A DNA stretch of 64,000 bases, from positions 2,170,001-2,234,000 of the forward strand of contig CP066225.1 in assembly GCA_016350165.1 (NCBI GenBank), given 5' to 3'. Positions within the stretch are counted from its first letter, which is position 1, and each line of letters begins with the position of its first letter. The position numbers and the translations under genes are program-made. Below the pieces are notes generated by a model. That model made no database searches, was not told where the DNA came from, and saw only the letters and a list, made by a program, of their open reading frames with translations. Origin of the DNA: Planctomycetota bacterium. GTDB taxonomy: Bacteria > Planctomycetota > Phycisphaerae > Phycisphaerales > Phycisphaeraceae. This document shows positions 53,555-63,628 of this stretch, in pieces.

Positions 53555-56500
53555 ATGAAGAAATTATCTGCTTGTACTGTCGCGATGATTTTTATATTTA
53601 TCGTTACTCAGTTAACTGCTCAGACGAGCGAGCAGATGTTTATGCCTGAGAAGCGCATCTATCCATACTCTGCACAATCGCAGGATACGACGGAGTTTTA
53701 TTTGCGGCCATATCGGAGTTGGGTGAAGAATGGTTTTCCATTTTATGCATCACGCGATTCGAGTGTTCGCTATCCCAGTCAGTCGTTGATGTGGAACCAA
53801 AGTTATTGGCGTAAAGGACAGAAAGAAAGTGGTTCGATTTTGCTTGCTTCAAAGAAAAGAGGAAAGCCAGGCAAATTATCAGAAGCGAGTAAGTTAAATC
53901 GGTATCCGGGTGATAAGAATTCATATTTACCTTATCCGGAGATGGATGTTTATGAATTTATAGAAAATGTTCGATTGCATCGCGCTAATGGAACAGCTGA
54001 AAAAGCACTAGGCAAGCTAGCACTTGGTCATTCGGGTGATAATGCGATGGGCGGTTGGGCGGAGTTAGACCCGCTAAATCATACGGGGTTTTATTACATG
54101 CCTCGTAGTCGAATGGGTCATTTGATGCAGTATGAATCGTTTTTGGATATTTATGCGCGGTACTCTGATTATCAGCAACGAACAGAGTTTAATAGTTGGG
54201 GTGCACTTAATCAGCCTACGCTTGGATATGCTGCAAGTTTGCAATGGCAGGAAGAGAATCGAAGGCGTCATCATATTATCAATTTTTCGATGTTGCGAGC
54301 GATGAAATATGAAGCGCCTTTCAGATGGGTCATGGATACGAACCCGCGCATTGTGCCGAGCGCGAAGAATAAAGAGGGAGAGGTTCAGAAGCTAGAAGAC
54401 TTATTAATGAAGGGGAAAAAAGCGAGTTATCGTCAGCGAAATCGTTGTTATGTGCCGGGCGGTGACAGTGCATCGCATGCACCGCTTGATGTTTGGACGG
54501 GCTATGCGATGGGGTATTTGTCAGGGGCTGACATATATACATCACAGTATGGTTTGGCGATTGAGGAGGCGAAGCCGCTGTATCGTGATATATCGAAAAA
54601 TTTGTTTGTGAGATATCCTGATCCGGGTGGTCATTATTCACCAATCGCGTACATGCATGATATTTATACGGGTTGGCAAACAGTGAGAGATACGTATTGG
54701 CGTAAGTTTGAGCCAACGGAAGGTGATTGGTCATATGAGTTGCTGTTTGCTGCGTTGTATCCGAGCATGCATCCGCACTCGAAAGATAATGTTTTTGTAC
54801 CTGATCAATTGCAGGCATTTTCGCATACACCGTATGGTGGTGATTTAGTTAATACAATTACAACGAAAACGCCTGACGCTATGCTGTCACGATACAGTAT
54901 GATTGTGTTTGCAACTGATTTGAATGCACATGCACAAACATTACGTGACAAGATGGAGAGATATGTTGAAGGTGGGGGCAATTTTATTGTGTCGGCTGGT
55001 ATTGCGAAAAAAATGTGGCCCGAATGGGGATTGCAACCAACTAACGCCATGATAGACGGCGACGTTACGATCAATGGTTCAACAATTAATGAACCACTTG
55101 CGTTTCGCTTGTGGTCAGGCAAAAATTTACCAACAAATAATACCATCGTACATAAAGATGGTTCAGCTGTGATGGTTGAAATACCAATGGGCAAGGGTGC
55201 GATTACGCTTTCACTTTCCAGTTATGGATTAGCACCTTATGAGAATGCGCCTGTTAATCCTAAATTTGCAGCATTAAAGCATCTCGAAGCGGTTTTACAG
55301 GTCAAAGCAAAGTCATTGCAGCTGTTTGATTTTGGTGAATCTAATGACAAGTTTATGGTGTCGGCAACGCGTGATGATAAGGGAACGTATACGGTTGTCG
55401 TTGCGAACAGGAATCACAATGAGCAGCCTTGCGTGTTGGATTCAGAATTTGGCAAGGCTATGAATAAAGAGATTCGGGTGGGGAATCCTCAGCCGATTAT
55501 CAAGACAAATCTTGCGTACCATGTACCTGAATCATTTGAGTATGAGAAGCCTGAATCGCCGAAGAAATATAACTTGCTAGGTATGAAAGCGGGCTCTAAA
55601 GCTGAGGCGAAGAAAATTGCGGATGACGTTAGACGTGCTAATCAACAGTTAGAAAAGCAAGCACGTACAAAGTTTGACCAGTACATGACTACAATAGAGC
55701 CGGGCAAAACAAGTAGCAAAACGATTGTTGGGGGTGGCATACGTGTGTTTCAAACAAAACTTAAGAATGAAGATTCTTTCAATGTCATTGAGAAATATAA
55801 GACTCCTAAACGTCGACCTCGTTGGTATATTGCGACAACACCATGGAGTTTGAGACAGCGACTGTATGTCATGCCTAATTTCTGGGAATACTTTGCGGGG
55901 ATACATATTACCGCTCAAAATCTACTTGACTGGAATGATGCAAATATTGATTTTGAGTACGCATGGTTAACAGTACGCCACGTCGAATTTATTGTTGATG
56001 CGAGGGATGTTGAATCACCTGAGAAACTAAAGAAAATTATGGGGAAAATGAGTAAGCTTGCATATGCAAAATGGCTTATTTTAAAGGGCGAACCAACACC
56101 CGCTATCAATTCACTTGCTAGACGATTTAAAATTGAAATTATAAATAATGAGCAATATGTTTATCTCAATGCGGCAACTCAAATCAATGATAAGTTACGC
56201 GATAAACTAAATAATCCTAAAACCATTAAGGTGATTGATAGCATTCAACTGTTCAGTACATATGAAGATTGGGATAACTTGTATTCAGATTATCGCCAGT
56301 GGAAGAGATTTGCTGAAAACAAATCTCAAGAGATAAAGATCAGACAAATCAAAGCTGAATTACCAAAAATAGAGCAAAGCTATATCAATCAAAACCGAAG
56401 CAATCAAAAGTATTATCACCTTGGGTTGTCATTTCATGACATACCTGCGCTCTTGAAAAAGCATCCTGAGATCTTAAAACAACCAATCAAAGGCTTTGTT

Positions 56501-57199
56501 TGCAATACTTTTTATGCGTTTTCAAGATCGCCCGAACGTATGAAACGTGAAATTGAATATCTGGATTCGCTTGGTCTGGAACTTGTAATTGACCTATCTA
56601 ACAATATTGGGGGTGGTGGCAGTCTATTAACATTTAGCCCATTCCCACATTATGGGGTTGGTGACGATGTCTTTTTTGCAACAATTGAATCCTTAGGTAA
56701 AGCTGGCGTGAAGAATATCATTATCAATGCGCCGAATAGAAGACCTGTAGATTACCGCATGCTTTCGAGATATGGTAGCCAATATAAGATCCAAGGCTTA
56801 TCGAAATCAAAGCGCAACCTTGTACTAAAAGAATGCGAACTAACTTTTGAAGAACGTTCATTCAGAGAGCGATTGGATGCGATGAATCAATATGGTTTAA
56901 AAATACATCTACGCGACAATTTAAAGAATATAAAAAATGCAGATGCAGATGGGCCTATTACTGCACTACAGCAGGTGTGGTATTCAGAAGGTAAAGTGAA
57001 AAAAGATGATAAGAAGAGCGCATCTACAAAACATGGCGTGCCTCAAAGCCAGTTCTGCTTGTTGAAGGATGTGGATTTTCAACCTGCACATATTGCGAAA
57101 ATTTCTATGCGCAAACATGATAAGACGTTGTATATATTTGATTCTGAGTATTTATCTGTTGATGAATTGATTCGGGATATTGAATTTACGAATCGGTAG
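53555..57199 (+). CDS. large secreted protein, glycosidase-like
   Basis: A 1214-residue exported protein. A signal peptide covers residues 1-23 (KLSACTVAMIFIFIVTQLTAQ); start ATG 53555 is chosen because the signal begins there. Residues about 380-560 resemble the beta-galactosidase trimerisation/glutamine-amidotransferase-like fold (LSRYSMIVFATDLNAHAQTLRDKMERYVEGGGNFIVSAG). The N-terminal half has Trp/Tyr-rich segments like glycoside-hydrolase barrels. The C-terminal 250 residues (KGFVCNTFYAFSRSPERMKREIEYLDSLGLELVIDLSNN) look like part of another TIM barrel. I cannot assign a GH family. Its end overlaps the convergent acetyltransferase gene by 14 bp. Confidence 0.7.
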   Translation: MKKLSACTVAMIFIFIVTQLTAQTSEQMFMPEKRIYPYSAQSQDTTEFYLRPYRSWVKNGFPFYASRDSSVRYPSQSLMWNQSYWRKGQKESGSILLASKKRGKPGKLSEASKLNRYPGDKNSYLPYPEMDVYEFIENVRLHRANGTAEKALGKLALGHSGDNAMGGWAELDPLNHTGFYYMPRSRMGHLMQYESFLDIYARYSDYQQRTEFNSWGALNQPTLGYAASLQWQEENRRRHHIINFSMLRAMKYEAPFRWVMDTNPRIVPSAKNKEGEVQKLEDLLMKGKKASYRQRNRCYVPGGDSASHAPLDVWTGYAMGYLSGADIYTSQYGLAIEEAKPLYRDISKNLFVRYPDPGGHYSPIAYMHDIYTGWQTVRDTYWRKFEPTEGDWSYELLFAALYPSMHPHSKDNVFVPDQLQAFSHTPYGGDLVNTITTKTPDAMLSRYSMIVFATDLNAHAQTLRDKMERYVEGGGNFIVSAGIAKKMWPEWGLQPTNAMIDGDVTINGSTINEPLAFRLWSGKNLPTNNTIVHKDGSAVMVEIPMGKGAITLSLSSYGLAPYENAPVNPKFAALKHLEAVLQVKAKSLQLFDFGESNDKFMVSATRDDKGTYTVVVANRNHNEQPCVLDSEFGKAMNKEIRVGNPQPIIKTNLAYHVPESFEYEKPESPKKYNLLGMKAGSKAEAKKIADDVRRANQQLEKQARTKFDQYMTTIEPGKTSSKTIVGGGIRVFQTKLKNEDSFNVIEKYKTPKRRPRWYIATTPWSLRQRLYVMPNFWEYFAGIHITAQNLLDWNDANIDFEYAWLTVRHVEFIVDARDVESPEKLKKIMGKMSKLAYAKWLILKGEPTPAINSLARRFKIEIINNEQYVYLNAATQINDKLRDKLNNPKTIKVIDSIQLFSTYEDWDNLYSDYRQWKRFAENKSQEIKIRQIKAELPKIEQSYINQNRSNQKYYHLGLSFHDIPALLKKHPEILKQPIKGFVCNTFYAFSRSPERMKREIEYLDSLGLELVIDLSNNIGGGGSLLTFSPFPHYGVGDDVFFATIESLGKAGVKNIIINAPNRRPVDYRMLSRYGSQYKIQGLSKSKRNLVLKECELTFEERSFRERLDAMNQYGLKIHLRDNLKNIKNADADGPITALQQVWYSEGKVKKDDKKSASTKHGVPQSQFCLLKDVDFQPAHIAKISMRKHDKTLYIFDSEYLSVDELIRDIEFTNR

Positions 57200-57767
57200 T
57201 GATCGGTTTTATTGATGAATAGTTATTCTCTTGCCAATCGTGTTGAAGAATAGAACAAACGATGAGATCGGATTGCTTACCACGATGATTGATGTGTTTA
57301 CGTAAAACGCCTTCTTGTTGCATTCCAAGCTTATTGAGAATATTTCGAGAGGCTTGATTTTGCGGTAGATGATGTGCGTAAATACGAAGCAAATCAAGAT
57401 TCGTAAAACCATAAGCAAGGATTGCCTGTGTTGCCTCAGTTGCATAACCTTGACACCAATAATCGGTGCCGAGCCAATATCCGAGTTCCGCATGTCGGTG
57501 CTGTGGATTTAATGGTGCAAGCGAAACCGTGCCGATGATTTGACTATTCTGTTTGTCGGTTATTGCGAAGGTGAAGCCGATACCATTTTCCTGATGCGGC
57601 TTTTGCATACTAATCCAAGACTCAGCGTCTTCAAGAAGATATGGATCGGGCAACATGCCGAGGTATTGACCGATTTGCCCATCAGTCAATAATTCATGCA
57701 CACGTTGTGCATCATCATGTGTAAATATGCGCAGGATCAAACGTTCTGCAATGATGGGTTGTATCAT
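57186..57767 (-). CDS. GNAT N-acetyltransferase, RimJ/RimL type (1 of 4)
   Basis: A 193-residue acetyltransferase_3 family protein. It has the beta1 start ERLILRIFTHDDAQRV, and the acetyl-CoA motif A region ELGYWLGTDYWCQGYATEATQAILAYGF followed by NQASRNILNKLGMQQEGVLR. Start ATG 57767, with AGGGT upstream; a GTG frame opens 6 codons earlier. Targets may be ribosomal protein N-termini, other proteins or small amines. It is the last of four tandem paralogues. Confidence 0.85.
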   Translation of the reverse strand: MIQPIIAERLILRIFTHDDAQRVHELLTDGQIGQYLGMLPDPYLLEDAESWISMQKPHQENGIGFTFAITDKQNSQIIGTVSLAPLNPQHRHAELGYWLGTDYWCQGYATEATQAILAYGFTNLDLLRIYAHHLPQNQASRNILNKLGMQQEGVLRKHINHRGKQSDLIVCSILQHDWQENNYSSIKPITTDS

Positions 57768-57788
57768 ACTTGCTACCCTAATCACAAA

Positions 57789-58337
57789 TTAGTATTTAAG
57801 TTCTTCTCTTAAAATGCCGTAGAAAATAGCATCGACGTATTTACCACGATGCGCGACATGCTTGCGGAACGTGCCTTCTTCTTTAAAACCTGCATTGAGT
57901 AGTACTTTACCTGAAGCATCGTTCCCCTGCATATGATGAGCGATCATGCGGACAAAATCGAATGTCTCAAACCAGTGTTTGACAGCTGCTTTGACTGCTT
58001 CAGTCATATAACCTTTGCTGCGGTACTCTGTGCCGATCCAGTAACCGAAGCCGCCATGTTTGTGCTCCGGAACGACATGGACAAGCTTAGCGACGCCGAT
58101 GAGCTCTCCGGTTTTCTTAAGTTCGATACCAAGATGAGATGCGACACCTTTTTCATCTTGCTCGTGATCTTCTTTGATCATGGCCTGCATTTGTTCAGGT
58201 GTCATGTTTTCTGGCCAACCTGGGACGAGAGCAGCGACGGTGCCATCTGCTAAAAGATCACACATACGCTGCGCTTCGGAAAGTTCGTATCGACGCAAAA
58301 TTAAACGCGGAGTTTCTAATCGAGTATTAGTCGGCAT
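57789..58337 (-). CDS. GNAT N-acetyltransferase, RimJ/RimL type (2 of 4)
   Basis: A 182-residue paralogue: TPRLILRRYELSEAQRM, GFGYWIGTEYRSKGYMTEAVKAAVKHWFE, NDASGKVLLNAGFKEEGTFRKHV. Closest to copy 3 (shared YRSKGYMTEAVKAA/YRGKGYMTEAVKAA and KHWF). Its start overlaps the stop of copy 3 by 11 bp, so the two are translationally coupled. Confidence 0.87.
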   Translation of the reverse strand: MPTNTRLETPRLILRRYELSEAQRMCDLLADGTVAALVPGWPENMTPEQMQAMIKEDHEQDEKGVASHLGIELKKTGELIGVAKLVHVVPEHKHGGFGYWIGTEYRSKGYMTEAVKAAVKHWFETFDFVRMIAHHMQGNDASGKVLLNAGFKEEGTFRKHVAHRGKYVDAIFYGILREELKY

Positions 58338-58881
58338 AAAAATCTTTCTTTAGCAAGCCGTACCAAACGGCATTGCGGTACTGGCCTTGATGCCAAATAT
58401 GTTGAACAAACTCACCTTCCTTGGCCATTCCGAGCTTTTGCATGACGTTACTGGAGGCTTTATTACCATCGATATGATGAGCAACAATGCGGTTAAGGTC
58501 AAATTGATCAAACCAGTGTTTAAATGCAGCTTTGACCGCTTCCGTCATATAACCCTTGCCGCGATAATCTGAACCGAGCCAGTAACCAACTTCAGCATAG
58601 TGATGATCCTTCACGATGCGTACGAGCATCAGCAAGCCCATGAGCTGATTTGTTTCTTTTTGGAAGATGCCTAAATGCGATGTTTCACCATTCAAATCTA
58701 GCTCAATATCTTTTGCAATACATTCTCGAATTTCTACAAGGCTATATGGATGTGGCAAACCTGGGATAACATCGGCAACAGAACCATCTTCAAGAAGTTC
58801 GTGCATGCATTCAGCATCTGCTGTTTCGCATGGTTTTAGAACAAGACGATCAGTCTGTAGCGTAAATTGAAGCGTACTCAT
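58327..58881 (-). CDS. GNAT N-acetyltransferase, RimJ/RimL type (3 of 4)
   Basis: A 184-residue paralogue from ATG 58881, chosen because GGAGG lies 5 nt upstream (the open frame extends a further 34 codons). Motifs: TDRLVLKPCETADAECM, EVGYWLGSDYRGKGYMTEAVKAAFKHWFD, NKASSNVMQKLGMAKEGEFVQHI. Confidence 0.87.
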   Translation of the reverse strand: MSTLQFTLQTDRLVLKPCETADAECMHELLEDGSVADVIPGLPHPYSLVEIRECIAKDIELDLNGETSHLGIFQKETNQLMGLLMLVRIVKDHHYAEVGYWLGSDYRGKGYMTEAVKAAFKHWFDQFDLNRIVAHHIDGNKASSNVMQKLGMAKEGEFVQHIWHQGQYRNAVWYGLLKKDFYAD

Positions 58882-58964
58882 TGCAACCTCCGGAATGTTC
58901 GTGCAATTAAAAAAGCTCACATTTGTGAACCTTATTGTAAACAAAAATTGACACTGATAACTGC

Positions 58965-59516
58965 TTAAATGGTTTGAGACCATTCTTCACGCAGAATACC
59001 ATAATAAATCATATCTATAAATTTTCCGCCACGAGGCATTTGCTGTCGCAGAACACCTTCACGTATTAAGCCGCATTTTTTCAGAACATGCTCTGAACCA
59101 ACATTGCCAGAAAGGCAAAATGTATAAACTTTATTTAAACCTAGTGTTTGAAAACCAATTTCGATCATACATTTTGCTGCTTCTGTAGCGTAGCCATTTC
59201 CCCAGTAATTACGCCCTAACCAAAAACCAAGATCACCTGGTCCGTTGGGTGTGTACATATTGTTCAATGAAACACAACCAATTAGCTCCTCGGTATCTTT
59301 AACTTCAATTGCATAGGGCAGAGTTTCGCCTTTCTTAAATAAATCATCATGCATAGAGATCCAGCCTGTCGCATGTTTCATTTCATACGGCCACGGAGCA
59401 CCTGCATTACGTGCAATTTCTTCATCTGATAGCATTTCGAAAACCTTTGGAGCATCAGCTTCTGAAAATTGACGAATAACTAACCTATCTGTTTCAAATT
59501 CAGTTATGGTTTGCAT
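58965..59516 (-). CDS. GNAT N-acetyltransferase, RimJ/RimL type (4 of 4)
   Basis: A 183-residue paralogue, first in the array: TDRLVIRQFSEADAPKV, DLGFWLGRNYWGNGYATEAAKCMIEIGFQ, NVGSEHVLKKCGLIREGVLRQQM. Start ATG 59516 is preferred to a TTG 8 codons upstream. A perfect inverted repeat lies 24-44 bp upstream. Confidence 0.86.
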   Translation of the reverse strand: MQTITEFETDRLVIRQFSEADAPKVFEMLSDEEIARNAGAPWPYEMKHATGWISMHDDLFKKGETLPYAIEVKDTEELIGCVSLNNMYTPNGPGDLGFWLGRNYWGNGYATEAAKCMIEIGFQTLGLNKVYTFCLSGNVGSEHVLKKCGLIREGVLRQQMPRGGKFIDMIYYGILREEWSQTI

Positions 59517-59539
59517 GTGTACATCATAAATGCTCAACA

Positions 59540-59560
59540 AAGAATATTAACAATATTCTT
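59540..59560. promoter_or_regulatory. perfect 9-3-9 inverted repeat before the GNAT array
   Basis: AAGAATATT-AAC-AATATTCTT, a perfect dyad placed 24 bp before the first acetyltransferase start. The position suits a repressor operator; it has no T tail for a terminator. Confidence 0.55.
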
Positions 59561-59635
59561 TTGCACATATTCCCTATGAAAATACTTTGCGATGGATGTA
59601 AGACATGTAAGATTTTACGTAACAAGGAATGACCA

Positions 59636-59662
59636 TAAAAAAAGCCCGTAAAAATACGGGCT
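59636..59662 (-). terminator. rho-independent terminator of the dehydrogenase gene
   Basis: On the minus strand: AGCCCGTA / TACGGGCT, a TTTT loop and a run of seven Ts, 22 bp after the stop codon. Confidence 0.92.
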
Positions 59663-59683
59663 GTAATAGCATAGCTTAAATTC

Positions 59684-62600
59684 TTAATCATCTTTACCAC
59701 AAGTGCATTTGCCGCAGCAACCTTCCTTCTTGCCATCGCCATGATCGTGGCCGTGATCATTTTTCACTTTAACGACTTCTACGAAATGGTGAGCTTTAAC
59801 GTCGAGCATATCGTGAAGTTGGTGACGACAAGAAATACCGCAGGCGACAATGGTTTTGCCCTCAGAGACTGCTTTACGAACAGCTGGGAATAAGCGTTCT
59901 TCGCCAACCATTTTCGAGACGTCGAATTGTTCGTAACCAAAGGAGCCAGCCATGCCGCAACAACCCGCACCGGCTTCCTCGCAACATGCATCATCCATTT
60001 CTTCGTACATACCTTCGATTGCATCGGTGCCGAACATTGCTTTCTGGTGGCAGTGCCCATGAAGGAGAATATCTCCGACTTTACTTTCGAGCTTCACCCC
60101 TTCTTCCTGTAAGAAGACATCAATCATTTTCACACGAGCCGCGACACGTTGGCCGAGTTCTGAATCGTCCATAAGGTCAGGCAAGTCGTCGATGAGTGAT
60201 GATGCACATGAAGGCTCTAAGCAAAGGATAGGCGCGACACCCATGCCGGTCTTGTCGAGGTTGATCATAGTTTGCGTGCCGAGCTTCTTGGCTTCACGAA
60301 CGAGGCCTTTACTCATACGGGTACGTTGGCAGCAACCAGCTTTAGCGACTTCAACTTCGTAGCCACAGGCTTCGAGCAGATCAATGGCAGCAACGCCGAC
60401 ATTTGGCTCGAAGTAGTTTGCATAAGTATCGTCAAAGAGCACAACTTTTTTCTTCGCATTTTGTACTGGTTTTACAGTACGATTTGCGAGTTCTTTTTTG
60501 AGGGTTGTGGTGGCGAATGGAGGCATTGGGCGACGGCGGTCGATACCGAGCATTTTTTCCATGACGACATTAACGCCGGGCAGCTTCATCATTGCGTTAT
60601 TAATGTGAGCAAGCGGCCCTGCGACGAGTTTAGCTGTATCAGGCACACGACCCATGAGTTTATAACCGAGAGGCGTGCCATGTTCATCATGGTGCATCTG
60701 GAGTGTATCACTCTTAAGCTTGGCCATATCGACAGCGTTTGGACATTCGCTCTTACATGCTTTACATGCAAGACAAAGATCGAGAACCTTTTTGAGTCTC
60801 GTTGAAGCCAGACCGAGATTACCGAGTTGCTTTGACATCGCCAGACGTAGTGCATTAGCGCGACCACGTGTAGCGGTTTCTTCATCACGAAGCGCCATAT
60901 ATGAAGGACACATCGTGCCTGAACCAACTTTACGACATGCACCAACGCCGTTGCATTGCTCGACCGCTAACTGGAAACCGCCTTGATCGCGGTAGCTGTA
61001 GTTCGACTGAATTTCAGCAACACGGTATTGATCGCCATAGCGCAAGTTAGACACCATTGAAGGTGTATCAACGATCTTGCCGGGGTTCATGACGTTGGCT
61101 GGATCGAAGACGCCTTTAATTTGGCGGAATGCTTCGTAGATTTTTTCGCCGTAGTAGATCGGGATGAATTGACCACGCACGATACCGTCGCCGTGTTCAC
61201 CAGCGAACGTACCGCCGTATTCGCAAACCTTTTTGAATGCTGCTTCAGCGATCTCGACCATCTTCTGACGTTGTTCATCATCGTGAAGATCGATCATCGG
61301 ACGGAAGTGGATGACACCCACTGATGAGTGAGCGTACATACTTGTTTGCACGCCTTTTTCAGCACAAACCTGTTTAAGGTAAGCGATGTAGTCGCCGAGC
61401 ACTTCAACGGGCACACAAGCATCTTCCACGAATGCTTGCCCTTTAACAGGGCCTTTCACGTTGGAGATTAGACCAAGCCCGAGCTTACGTACATCCCAAA
61501 CATCCTGGATTTGTTTAGGGTCGGTACGAACATGCCAAGCGTAACCAATGCCCTTAGATTTCAGGTCTTCAGTCACCTCTAATATGCGCTTAGCTGCATC
61601 TTCTTTTGTTTCCGCAAAGATTTCGACAACTTGAATAGCTGCTGGTGCTTCAATTTTCTTTTCGGGATCATCTGGATGTGGTTCGATGAAGGTCGCCATG
61701 TGCTTGGTCGCTGGATTAACGATTGCTTCATCAAGCACGATCTTATCGAGTAATTCGACAGCTGATGGATTGTGCTTATTAATCTCAACAACAGCGCGAA
61801 GTGATTCGATATCGTCATCAAAGTGAACACAGCAAATTGCGGTTGCTTTAGGGAGAGGTGTGAGTTTAATTTTTGCTTCAAGTAGAACGCCGAGTGTACC
61901 TTCCGAGCCAATCATCAGATTGGTCATATTCCACTTACGATGCCCTGCATTATCACGACCACCAATTGGACCAGTGTAACCCGCCTCATCGACAAATTCA
62001 TCGAGGTTGTAGCCGGAGACGCGGCGCATGACTTTTGGATAACGCTGCTTAATCTCTTCAGCATTCTCCTCAATAATGCGTCTAACACCACGATAGACCT
62101 GACTCTCACGTGTATCGACTTCCTCCTTAATTGACCACTCTTCTTCAGTAAGTGATTCGCAATCAAGAACAGTGCCGTCAGCAAGGACAAACTTACATGA
62201 GATGGTGGAGTCGATTGTTTTACCGTAGACGATCGAGCGTGTACCTGAGGTATTGTTACCGATCATGCCGCCGACAGTCGCGCGGCTACCGGTCGCTGGG
62301 TCTGGTGAAAAATGCATACCAAACTTTGCAAACTCAGCATTAATCCTGTCACGCACTGCACCTGGCTGAACACGTGCCCAACCTTCAGCTTCGTTGACTT
62401 CTAGAACCTTGTCCATGTACTTGGAAAAGTCGAGGACCATACCTTCGCCGAAGGTCTGACCAGAGAGACTTGTACCGCCACCACGCGATGTGATAGGAAC
62501 ACCAAACTTACCAGCAGTTTTCACTGCACGGACAGCATCACCTTCATCGACTGGAACGACGACACATGTTGGCATCATCTGATAGTGCGAAGCATCCGTT

Positions 62601-62695
62601 GCATAGATGCCACGTGTCATCAGGTCAAAAGTCACATCCCCGCGCACCGCTCCCCTTAGCTCACGTTCAAAATCAGCTATCTGCTCGCTTGTCAT
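59684..62695 (-). CDS. FAD-linked glycolate/D-lactate-type dehydrogenase fused to Fe-S/CCG domains
   Basis: A 1003-residue fusion. An N-terminal FAD_binding_4 domain (ITSRGGGTSLSGQ at 68-80, GGMIGNNTSG at 142-151, GSEGTLGV at 263-270) is followed by a C-terminal FAD-oxidase cap ending GEHGDGIVRG (499-508). Fe-S sites follow at C581/C587/C596 and C641-x2-C644-x2-C647-x3-C651, then GlpC-type CCG segments (GCCQRTRMS, HGHCHQKAMFG, GCCGMAGSFG). It would oxidise a 2-hydroxyacid and pass electrons to quinone. It ends in an unusual tail NDHGHDHGDGKKEGCCGKC that looks like a metal site. It is monocistronic. Confidence 0.92.
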   Translation of the reverse strand: MTSEQIADFERELRGAVRGDVTFDLMTRGIYATDASHYQMMPTCVVVPVDEGDAVRAVKTAGKFGVPITSRGGGTSLSGQTFGEGMVLDFSKYMDKVLEVNEAEGWARVQPGAVRDRINAEFAKFGMHFSPDPATGSRATVGGMIGNNTSGTRSIVYGKTIDSTISCKFVLADGTVLDCESLTEEEWSIKEEVDTRESQVYRGVRRIIEENAEEIKQRYPKVMRRVSGYNLDEFVDEAGYTGPIGGRDNAGHRKWNMTNLMIGSEGTLGVLLEAKIKLTPLPKATAICCVHFDDDIESLRAVVEINKHNPSAVELLDKIVLDEAIVNPATKHMATFIEPHPDDPEKKIEAPAAIQVVEIFAETKEDAAKRILEVTEDLKSKGIGYAWHVRTDPKQIQDVWDVRKLGLGLISNVKGPVKGQAFVEDACVPVEVLGDYIAYLKQVCAEKGVQTSMYAHSSVGVIHFRPMIDLHDDEQRQKMVEIAEAAFKKVCEYGGTFAGEHGDGIVRGQFIPIYYGEKIYEAFRQIKGVFDPANVMNPGKIVDTPSMVSNLRYGDQYRVAEIQSNYSYRDQGGFQLAVEQCNGVGACRKVGSGTMCPSYMALRDEETATRGRANALRLAMSKQLGNLGLASTRLKKVLDLCLACKACKSECPNAVDMAKLKSDTLQMHHDEHGTPLGYKLMGRVPDTAKLVAGPLAHINNAMMKLPGVNVVMEKMLGIDRRRPMPPFATTTLKKELANRTVKPVQNAKKKVVLFDDTYANYFEPNVGVAAIDLLEACGYEVEVAKAGCCQRTRMSKGLVREAKKLGTQTMINLDKTGMGVAPILCLEPSCASSLIDDLPDLMDDSELGQRVAARVKMIDVFLQEEGVKLESKVGDILLHGHCHQKAMFGTDAIEGMYEEMDDACCEEAGAGCCGMAGSFGYEQFDVSKMVGEERLFPAVRKAVSEGKTIVACGISCRHQLHDMLDVKAHHFVEVVKVKNDHGHDHGDGKKEGCCGKCTCGKDD

Positions 62696-62848
62696 AGGCC
62701 TATCACTTTCTACAGCGGTCTATATCAACTATTTCCCATCACACTGCTGCCACGGCCCAATCATCCAGCATAATTGTAGCGAGATTTCACACCCCTGCTC
62801 TAAACGCAACAGAACCCACCAAGAATCCCCGTTTTTGCTCAATTATCC

Positions 62849-63628
62849 CTACTCAGCCACCAATATCGACTTCGAATTACCCCATAACTCACCATCATCC
62901 GCATGAACATCAAACACGACCTCATGCTCAACGCCCCAGTCCTTCTTCGTCTCTTCATCAACATCCATCCGCTCATCAATCTCCTGCCGCTCAGCCACTT
63001 CAAAATCCTGAATAATAAAATCAAAATACAGCTTCACAGTGATCCGCATGACATTACCATCTTGAAGTACCTGCTTAACCAGAATCGGCGCGTTCGATTT
63101 CTTATCCAACTTCTTATGATCCACTCTCAACCAACCATTAAGCTCGTACCCATGATCAACGATCACATGATCCAGAAACGCCAAACTATTCTCTGAAAAC
63201 TCATTGTCATACGTCATCGCAGTCAAGGTCAATTCATCAAGTAAATGCTCAACACTTCGTTCAAACCGCATCCTCATTGGCAGCGTATCATCTTTAACGC
63301 CATACCCTTCAATCCACTCGCCATATTTCATTCCCAACAATTCTTTGCGTCCTTCATTTCCATCACGCCACTTACCAATCACCGCATGAACAATCAGCTC
63401 TTTACTTTCTTCCTCAAACAAATCTTCCCACTGCTTCATCACAGCCTGGCGCAACTTCACCGTCTTAAGATTGTTTGGTCCACTCTCCGGCGTACCCTGT
63501 CTTGCCGGCCAACGTCCTCCTCCCGGCGAGACCCACGTCACAAACAACATAAACCCAACGATCACCACTGAAGTAATCGCAACGATCCATCCCATTTTCA
63601 CCCGTGAATTCTCTTTTTGCCCAGCCAT
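62849..63628 (-). CDS. single-pass membrane-anchored protein of unknown function
   Basis: About 259 residues from ATG 63628 (the frame opens 4 codons earlier). One N-terminal helix (MGWIVAITSVVIVGFMLFVTWV) anchors a polar, acidic domain of about 230 residues with no recognised motif (LFEEESKELIVHAVIGKWRDG...). Coding strand is G-rich like the zinc-ribbon genes. Confidence 0.7.
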   Translation of the reverse strand: MAGQKENSRVKMGWIVAITSVVIVGFMLFVTWVSPGGGRWPARQGTPESGPNNLKTVKLRQAVMKQWEDLFEEESKELIVHAVIGKWRDGNEGRKELLGMKYGEWIEGYGVKDDTLPMRMRFERSVEHLLDELTLTAMTYDNEFSENSLAFLDHVIVDHGYELNGWLRVDHKKLDKKSNAPILVKQVLQDGNVMRITVKLYFDFIIQDFEVAERQEIDERMDVDEETKKDWGVEHEVVFDVHADDGELWGNSKSILVAE

